64,000 bases of DNA from Parabacteroides goldsteinii DSM 19448 = WAL 12034. Its GTDB lineage: Bacteria > Bacteroidota > Bacteroidia > Bacteroidales > Tannerellaceae. Shown one piece after another: positions 58,954 through 64,000 of this stretch. A program made the translations under genes and the position numbers. Location: positions 2,813,373-2,877,372 of the forward strand of contig NZ_KQ033912.1 of NCBI RefSeq assembly GCF_000969835.1, in the 5' to 3' direction. The notes below the pieces were generated by a model, which worked only from the letters and a program-made list of their open reading frames with translations, ran no database searches and was not told where the DNA came from. How positions within the stretch are numbered: position 1 is the stretch's first letter; every line of letters starts with the position of its first letter.

Positions 58954-60468
58954 ATGATGAAATATACTATTGTCCTTTTTTTCAGTATTCTTTCTTTTGT
59001 TGCACAGGCGCAAAACCTTTCTTTACAGGAGTTGGTGAACAGAAAACAATTCCCGGAAGTGTTGGCTCGGGCGGACAGTCTTACGGCAGCCGATTCGGCC
59101 AGTTATACGACTATGTCGGCTATCGGTCAGGCTTATGAGGGAATGTTCCGGTATAAGGAAGCCTATACCTGTTTTCAATATTGTTTGTCAATGGATACAA
59201 CGAATGTGGATGCTTTGAATGCACTTGCCCGTGCTGCAATTAATTATGGTAAGATTACGGAAGCCAAACGTTGCTATGGAAAAGTGCTGGAATCGGATAG
59301 TCTGAATTTTTACGCCAATAATCAGTTGGCACGTCTTTATTATCAGTTGGGTGATTATGATAAATCGATGGATCATTACCGGACTTTAGCATCCTACGAG
59401 AGTGATAATCCGACTATTCTGGCCGGTTTGGCGGATTGCCATATGAAAAAAGGCGGTATGAATATGCTGATCGCATTGGAACTGTATACCCGTGCTATGG
59501 AAATCAATCCGGAGAATATCCGTGTGGCCTCTTCCCTGATTAATTCATTATTATGGAAAGGAGATGGAAAAACTGCTTTACAGGTCTGTGATACCGCCTT
59601 GTACTATAATCCCGATAACCGGCAGATTCGGCAAAGCCAGGGAATGGCTTTGTATATGACTAAAAATTATTTGAAAGCGGATACCGTTTACAGCGGCCTG
59701 TTAGCGGAAGGTGATTCGTCTTTTATCAATCTGAAATATGCAGGTGCCTCCCGCTATATGTCCGGCCATGCAATAGATGCCGTGGAACCGTTGGAGCTGG
59801 CTTACGAAATAGATTCGACAGACGTGGAAACAGTCTTGTTGTACGGAGCTACATTGGGTAAAACCTATGACCGCAAACGTGCCTATCAATTATTTGACCA
59901 GGCAGAAGAGTGTATGAAACCAAAGAAGTTTTATGTCAATCTATTGGCCTCTTTCAGAGGAAGTACACTCGAACGGGACGGTCGTTTCAATGAAGCGGAG
60001 AAAGTCTATTATGAAGCATGGAAGAAAGATCCGACACAGTTGAATTTACTATATGAAATCAATAAGCACTACTGGCTAAGGGAGTCGGAAATGTTTAAGG
60101 ATGAGAAGTTGTTACAGAAAACCCTTTTCAGTAAATACACTTACATGACTGAAATGATGAAGCGGAAAGAATCTAAAGAGAACTTGTTTGGCTTTCGTTA
60201 TTTCTTTGAAGACTTATATCAGGAGGCTTTCTTCCGTGATATTACTGAACTCACAATGTTGGCTCCCGATGGTAAAAAGAGTGAACTTTCTATGGCTGAT
60301 TTGCAAAGCATAATCAAGCAGCTTCCCGAACCCTCTGACCTCGAACGGAAACGTCGTGAAGATATGAAAGCTGCCATGAAGGAATATGAAAAGAAAAATA
60401 AGAAAAAAGAGATAGCAGCAAGGGATTCGGCAAATGGCATCCATATCGAAGGAAAAACCGGCCGATAG
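58954..60468 (+). CDS. Secreted TPR-repeat protein (paralog 2)
   Basis: The 504-residue exported protein has the signal peptide MMKYTIVLFFSILSFVAQAQ. Its TPR units match those of the protein at 56082 almost position by position (SAIGQAYEGMFRYKEAYTCF, YANNQLARLYYQLGDYDKSM, CDTALYYNPDNRQIRQSQ). It ends in a Lys-rich tail (EYEKKNKKKEIAARDSANGI). The TPR/propeller order is repeated, so a tandem duplication of a TPR-propeller unit built this operon. It starts 27 bases after propeller 1. Confidence 0.85.
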   Translation: MMKYTIVLFFSILSFVAQAQNLSLQELVNRKQFPEVLARADSLTAADSASYTTMSAIGQAYEGMFRYKEAYTCFQYCLSMDTTNVDALNALARAAINYGKITEAKRCYGKVLESDSLNFYANNQLARLYYQLGDYDKSMDHYRTLASYESDNPTILAGLADCHMKKGGMNMLIALELYTRAMEINPENIRVASSLINSLLWKGDGKTALQVCDTALYYNPDNRQIRQSQGMALYMTKNYLKADTVYSGLLAEGDSSFINLKYAGASRYMSGHAIDAVEPLELAYEIDSTDVETVLLYGATLGKTYDRKRAYQLFDQAEECMKPKKFYVNLLASFRGSTLERDGRFNEAEKVYYEAWKKDPTQLNLLYEINKHYWLRESEMFKDEKLLQKTLFSKYTYMTEMMKRKESKENLFGFRYFFEDLYQEAFFRDITELTMLAPDGKKSELSMADLQSIIKQLPEPSDLERKRREDMKAAMKEYEKKNKKKEIAARDSANGIHIEGKTGR

Positions 60469-60519
60469 AGGATGCCAATGATGCAGAAAATGAAATATAA
60501 CCTTTAAACTAAAATAGAT

Positions 60520-61698
60520 ATGGGAAAACACGTCAGAATTATAGGAATATTATTACTTGCTTTGTTTTTTTGTCCGGCTATGGCGCAAAAGAAGATTGCT
60601 TTTGCCGAAGGAGTAGATGAACAGAAAGAAATAAAGTTAAGTGAGGTCGCTTCCGGAGTGAAATATATTCCGTTGGAGACGACAGCGGAATCGTTGCTGG
60701 ATAAAGATATTTTGAATGTGACTTTTGCCGGTGACTATCTGTTTGTCTGTGATTTTGTTAATCTGTTCCAGTTTACGCCGGAAGGTAAATTTATTCGTAA
60801 GATAGGAAAGGCAGGAGAGGGGCCGGGGGAATATGCGAAATCTATTCTGGCTGTTACTTATGATGAAGATGCAAAACAGATTTTTATATCTGATTTTAGA
60901 AAAGGCAAGGTGCTGGTCTATTCTTTTGAGGGTAAATATTTGTATGACATCAATACTCAACGTGGATCGATGACTACTTATAGAGATAAAACCGGAAATC
61001 TGTTTGGGATAACCAATGAGTACCTGTATACGAAGGACAAAAGAGGCAAAGAATTGTTCGTGTACAATACTAAAGGAAAGGAATTGTATAGCTACCATTT
61101 CAGACCGGAACAAGGAGTCCGTTATCCGGGGATTATCTTCAGTTATGGTATTCTTTATGATTATCAGGAAAATACCTATTATAAAAATCCTTTAGAAACG
61201 ACAATCTTTCGCTTGGAAGGGAAAAAAAGAATTCCGGCATATAAACTGGATCTTTCGCAATATGAAAAATTATCGGGTGAAGATGATGCTATCATCGCTA
61301 TAGACAAGAAAACGAATACGGGAACCAACCTTCCCAATAAAGCCGCTGAAAAGAAATTCAGTTTCTTCAATGTCTTTGAGATAACCCATGCGATAGGTGT
61401 GGAGTATGCACAGGGACAAGGTCGCTGTTTAGCCTGGTATGACAAAGGGAAAGAAACTGTTTGCCGTGTCCGTTCCCCGAAAGCCGAATGGGATGGTTTT
61501 ACCGATGATATGGAAGGTGGTTGTCCTATCTTTCCACGTTTTGTCAAAAACAATAAGATGATCGGTGTTGTCTCTGCTTCTGTTCTTTTGGAGAAAGTAA
61601 AGCCTGAAAATGCCAAAGGTTCTCTGAAAGATCTCTTGACGAACCTGCGAGAAGACGATAATCAAGTAATACAGGTCATTCTATTGAAAGATAAATAA
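60520..61698 (+). CDS. 6-bladed beta-propeller protein, non-lipidated (paralog 2)
   Basis: The 392-residue protein has an ordinary signal peptide (MGKHVRIIGILLLALFFCPA ending MAQ) and no lipobox, unlike the two neighbouring propellers. Shared family text: IKLSEVASGVKYIPLETTAE, GKFIRKIGKAGEGPGEYAKS, and the C-terminal LLTNLREDDNQVIQVILLKD. It may be periplasmic or released, whereas its paralogs are membrane-anchored. It lies 51 bases after TPR gene 2 and 14 bases before propeller 3. Confidence 0.83.
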   Translation: MGKHVRIIGILLLALFFCPAMAQKKIAFAEGVDEQKEIKLSEVASGVKYIPLETTAESLLDKDILNVTFAGDYLFVCDFVNLFQFTPEGKFIRKIGKAGEGPGEYAKSILAVTYDEDAKQIFISDFRKGKVLVYSFEGKYLYDINTQRGSMTTYRDKTGNLFGITNEYLYTKDKRGKELFVYNTKGKELYSYHFRPEQGVRYPGIIFSYGILYDYQENTYYKNPLETTIFRLEGKKRIPAYKLDLSQYEKLSGEDDAIIAIDKKTNTGTNLPNKAAEKKFSFFNVFEITHAIGVEYAQGQGRCLAWYDKGKETVCRVRSPKAEWDGFTDDMEGGCPIFPRFVKNNKMIGVVSASVLLEKVKPENAKGSLKDLLTNLREDDNQVIQVILLKDK

Positions 61699-61712
61699 CA
61701 AAATACACAAAT

Positions 61713-62909
61713 ATGAAAACTATCAAACACTTGCTTTTAGGGGGATTTTCCCTTTTGTTGCTCTCATGCGGAGGAAAGAAGTCCGGTGATCAGCCGGTTG
61801 AAAATATATCGGAAGTGCCTGAATATCCGATAACAATCTCCTTTGCCAAGGGCATTGATACGGAACAGGAAGTCCGGTTGAGTGAAATTGCCAGGGAAGT
61901 AAAGGTCGTGCCGTTGGAAACAAAGCCCGAATGTCTGGTTGCCAAAGTATCTCAGGGTATGATACAGATGGTAGATCATAACCTGTTTATTCCATGTAGC
62001 GAAGGGTTATTGCAGTTTACAGATGACGGAAAGTTTGTCCGTTCGGTAGTCAAGCGGGGACAAGGACCGGGAGAATACAGCATAATCCGGTTTATAGCGG
62101 CTAACGACAGGCTGAAACAAATTTATATAATGGATAACGGAAGGATTCTTACCTATACAATAGGCGGTGACTATGTAGGAGAGTCTAAAATACCTTTCTG
62201 TTGGCAGTTTACTTTGTTGGGAGATAGTGCATACGTCGGCTACATTTATAACAATACCGGCCAAAAGAAAGACCGGCTTGTCCTGGTTGACCGGCAGGGA
62301 GAGACACTGAATACTTTTCCTCAATATGATCAGTTTACGATTGCCAATGGGTTGAATTATTATTTGTGGGGGTATTACGACCGTTATCTCTATTCTTTCA
62401 GGGAAGAAGCCTGTTGTAAAGAGTATTATAATGATACGGTCTTTACGGTTATCCCGGAACGGCTTGAACCCCGCTATATCCTGGATTTGGGAAAGTATAA
62501 GATACCGAAAGAAAGGCGTTTTGAAGTTCTGGAAGGAAATTGGCAAGCCTATTCAGAACCGGCACAAGCCTATCTGCGACCGGATTTCCATGAAACGTCT
62601 CAATGGGTATTTCTCCCTTATACCTCCTGGGATGTTACCAACAAAGATGAGTTACCCCGTCTGGCCATGTACGATAAGAAGAAAGGCGCTTGCTATAAGG
62701 TGAAAAACAATCGTATCATAAATGATATGCAGGGTAGTTTACCTTTCTATCCGGAGACCCGCATTTCGGATGATGTATTGCTTTATTATCTTGAAGCACC
62801 CGAGGTGATGGAGTTGGCGGAAGATGATCCTTCTATCCTGGAATATGAACAACTGAAAAATCTCAAAGAGGATGATAATCCGGTATTGATGATTGTTTAT
62901 TTGAAGTAG
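61713..62909 (+). CDS. 6-bladed beta-propeller lipoprotein (paralog 3)
   Basis: The 398-residue lipoprotein has a lipobox LLLSC followed by Gly-Gly. Same family: YPITISFAKGIDTEQEVRLS, EIAREVKVVPLETKPECL, SVVKRGQGPGEYSIIRFIA, and the closing LKNLKEDDNPVLMIVYLK. It is most similar to propeller 1 (57730), with which it shares length and both termini. It is followed by one base and then the ATG of the last operon gene. Confidence 0.85.
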   Translation: MKTIKHLLLGGFSLLLLSCGGKKSGDQPVENISEVPEYPITISFAKGIDTEQEVRLSEIAREVKVVPLETKPECLVAKVSQGMIQMVDHNLFIPCSEGLLQFTDDGKFVRSVVKRGQGPGEYSIIRFIAANDRLKQIYIMDNGRILTYTIGGDYVGESKIPFCWQFTLLGDSAYVGYIYNNTGQKKDRLVLVDRQGETLNTFPQYDQFTIANGLNYYLWGYYDRYLYSFREEACCKEYYNDTVFTVIPERLEPRYILDLGKYKIPKERRFEVLEGNWQAYSEPAQAYLRPDFHETSQWVFLPYTSWDVTNKDELPRLAMYDKKKGACYKVKNNRIINDMQGSLPFYPETRISDDVLLYYLEAPEVMELAEDDPSILEYEQLKNLKEDDNPVLMIVYLK

Positions 62910-62910
62910 T

Positions 62911-63501
62911 ATGATATATTTTATCCAAATTCTTTTGTTGTTTCCGTTACTGTTCAACTATTCAGTTGAACAACCGGTTCCTGTCCGGCTTCATTATGAT
63001 GAGACGACACCTTCTCCCTCGGGTGCACAGGTTATTAAGTTGTCCGGAGATTTGCAAGGACAAACTTATAAGATACGGATGGCACATTATAAAGAAGGAG
63101 TAGTGTCTTATAAAATCCTGAATGAACAGGCTTATGTAATAAAAGATACCGTATTCTCTATTCGTATCGCGGTTGAGCCGCTCCATGCGCATGAAGTGGA
63201 CTTTACAGTGGAAGGTGAAACGCAAATTGTGGAAAAAGCGGAGGTAGAAGATGTCTTACACAGTATTTTATTGGAGACATATCCGACAAGAACCTATACT
63301 CCCAATGATACGATACCTCTTACCAGTTATACGAGTGGTGCTTTATATGAAGTGATGCTTGAAGGAAAGAAACAACAGGCTGGTAGCTATTGTGATGTCC
63401 GTAATGCTAAACTTCCTCCGAAGGAATGGCATGAAGCATTTAATATGAAAGAGTATATATGGTTTGATTTATTTTTTTGTCATATGTCAACTGTCAACTA
63501 A
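62911..63501 (+). CDS. Secreted protein of unknown function, last gene of the operon
   Basis: The 196-residue protein has a signal sequence (MIYFIQILLLFPLLFNYSVE) and no lipobox. The mature part is beta-rich (VPVRLHYDETTPSPSGAQVI, EVDFTVEGETQIVEKAEVED) and ends FFCHMSTVN. No family is recognised. The start is only one base after the preceding stop, so translation is coupled to propeller 3 and the protein probably works with it. A two-way hairpin terminator follows. Confidence 0.75.
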   Translation: MIYFIQILLLFPLLFNYSVEQPVPVRLHYDETTPSPSGAQVIKLSGDLQGQTYKIRMAHYKEGVVSYKILNEQAYVIKDTVFSIRIAVEPLHAHEVDFTVEGETQIVEKAEVEDVLHSILLETYPTRTYTPNDTIPLTSYTSGALYEVMLEGKKQQAGSYCDVRNAKLPPKEWHEAFNMKEYIWFDLFFCHMSTVN

Positions 63502-63541
63502 AACCCGATACATGCATGATTTTATGACAATATGATGGTGT

Positions 63542-63586
63542 AATATCTCTAAAAAGGCAGCTTTTGTCCGCCTTTTTAGAGATATT
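63542..63586. terminator. Strong bidirectional hairpin terminator
   Basis: The 17-bp perfect stem (ATATCTCTAAAAAGGC at its core) has an 11-base loop. T-runs arise on both strands because of the A5/T5 block. It lies between the plus-strand operon and the minus-strand discoidin-domain gene, and serves both. Confidence 0.93.
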
Positions 63587-63601
63587 TTAGATGTAACCAG
63601 T

Positions 63602-64000
63602 TTATTCACTCAAAATAGTCAGTTCCGCTCCCGTTGCGAAATCCTGTCCGTTCTGTGAACTCAGTGCGGTGAAACGGATGTAACGTCCTTTTACCGGTTT
63701 GTCGAAGAGGACTTTCTTTTCGTCCCGGTTATTCGCGAACTGGCCTTTGCAGACAGGCTCACCCCAATTCTTGCCATCGGAGCTGACCTGGATGGAATAT
63801 TCTTTGATATTACCATTGTTGCTGTCTTTGCGAGGCATATAGATAAAGCCTTTGAATGCTTTCTCTTCGCCGGCATCCAGATCTACCCAGTGTGGATATT
63901 TGGCTACCGTGACAGAATACATACTGTGCCAGATCGTATTCGGATCGCCGTCTACCAGGTGTTTGGCATCGCCTTCGCCAACCTCTTCGCTGCTGGCGTA
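63602..64000 (-). CDS. C-terminal fragment of an enzyme or lectin with F5/8 type C (discoidin) domain, 5' part beyond the window
   Basis: An open frame of at least 133 codons enters from the right edge and stops at 63602. The visible part is a discoidin/CBM32-like domain: GDAKHLVDGDPNTIWHSMYS, VDLDAGEEKAFKGFIYMPRK, NIKEYSIQVSSDGKNWGEPV and GRYIRFTALSSQNGQDFATG. In Bacteroidales such domains usually end glycoside hydrolases of the fucosidase, hexosaminidase or sialidase type, but the catalytic part is not visible, so the activity cannot be named. Confidence 0.8.
   Translation of the reverse strand, partial: YASSEEVGEGDAKHLVDGDPNTIWHSMYSVTVAKYPHWVDLDAGEEKAFKGFIYMPRKDSNNGNIKEYSIQVSSDGKNWGEPVCKGQFANNRDEKKVLFDKPVKGRYIRFTALSSQNGQDFATGAELTILSE

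Overview
The window looks like the chromosome of a gut Bacteroidales bacterium, probably Parabacteroides or a close relative. Several things point that way: two SusC/SusD pairs, an ECF sigma/FecR pair, many lipoproteins with Bacteroidetes lipoboxes, almost no Shine-Dalgarno sites, recurrent TAnnTTTG -7 boxes, and families such as DUF4954, DUF6057, BACON and 6-bladed propellers. The genus is inference; no rRNA is present.

Layout. (1) 1-9675, minus strand: a polysaccharide utilization locus (PUL) with ECF sigma, FecR, an STN-containing SusC, SusD, and a bifunctional BNR-repeat/GH105 enzyme cut by the left edge. (2) 9886-12125: two multi-pass membrane proteins (DUF418 and acyltransferase-3). (3) 12126-13565: a long intergenic region with a repeat array and a 247-bp element bounded by perfect 21-bp inverted repeats, which looks like an invertible promoter in front of the next PUL. 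(4) 13566-24575, plus strand: SusC, SusD, a frameshifted small secreted protein, a DUF6057 membrane protein with a G9 tract, a beta-propeller lipoprotein with a heme-c-like CxxCH, and a GH29 fucosidase. (5) 24638-38632: ribB with an FMN riboswitch, an AlkZ-like DNA glycosylase, a deletion-fused MBL/GNAT remnant, a lipoprotein combining BACON domains with a cholesterol-dependent-cytolysin-like domain, LOG, DedA and CNNM/HlyC proteins, an unusual ECF-sigma/transmembrane/outer-membrane-barrel fusion, a methyltransferase, and a histidine kinase divergent from an FtsX-type permease. (6) 38749-41542: an AT-rich stretch (lipoprotein, methyltransferase) next to tRNA-Leu. (7) 41719-51363: housekeeping genes manC, lolE-like, rbfA, O-methyltransferase, pyk, aroQ, xerD, DUF4954 and hflX. 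(8) 51434-63501: a secreted protein, a small membrane protein, then an eight-gene operon made of a BlaI repressor, an M56/BlaR1-like protease with two TonB C-terminal domains, alternating TPR and 6-bladed-propeller proteins, and a secreted protein of unknown function. It ends at a strong two-way hairpin, beyond which a discoidin-domain protein runs off the right edge.

How it fits together. Three envelope-spanning regulatory designs occur in one window: a classical SusC(STN)-FecR-ECF relay, an ECF sigma apparently fused directly to an outer-membrane barrel, and a BlaI/M56 protease relay with TonB-type domains. The fused sigma gene and the methyltransferase gene after it share a two-part upstream element at identical spacing, a good candidate for the promoter this sigma reads. 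The BlaI promoter carries two matching dyad operators on top of a textbook Bacteroides promoter. The fucosidase PUL shows possible phase-variation features (inverted repeats, a G9 tract, and a frameshift at a T5 run).

Two families of intergenic repeat arrays recur in the window. One has an 11-bp core at exact 23-bp period, the other an 11-bp core at 21-22-bp period. No transposase, integrase of a mobile element, CRISPR array or rRNA was seen.
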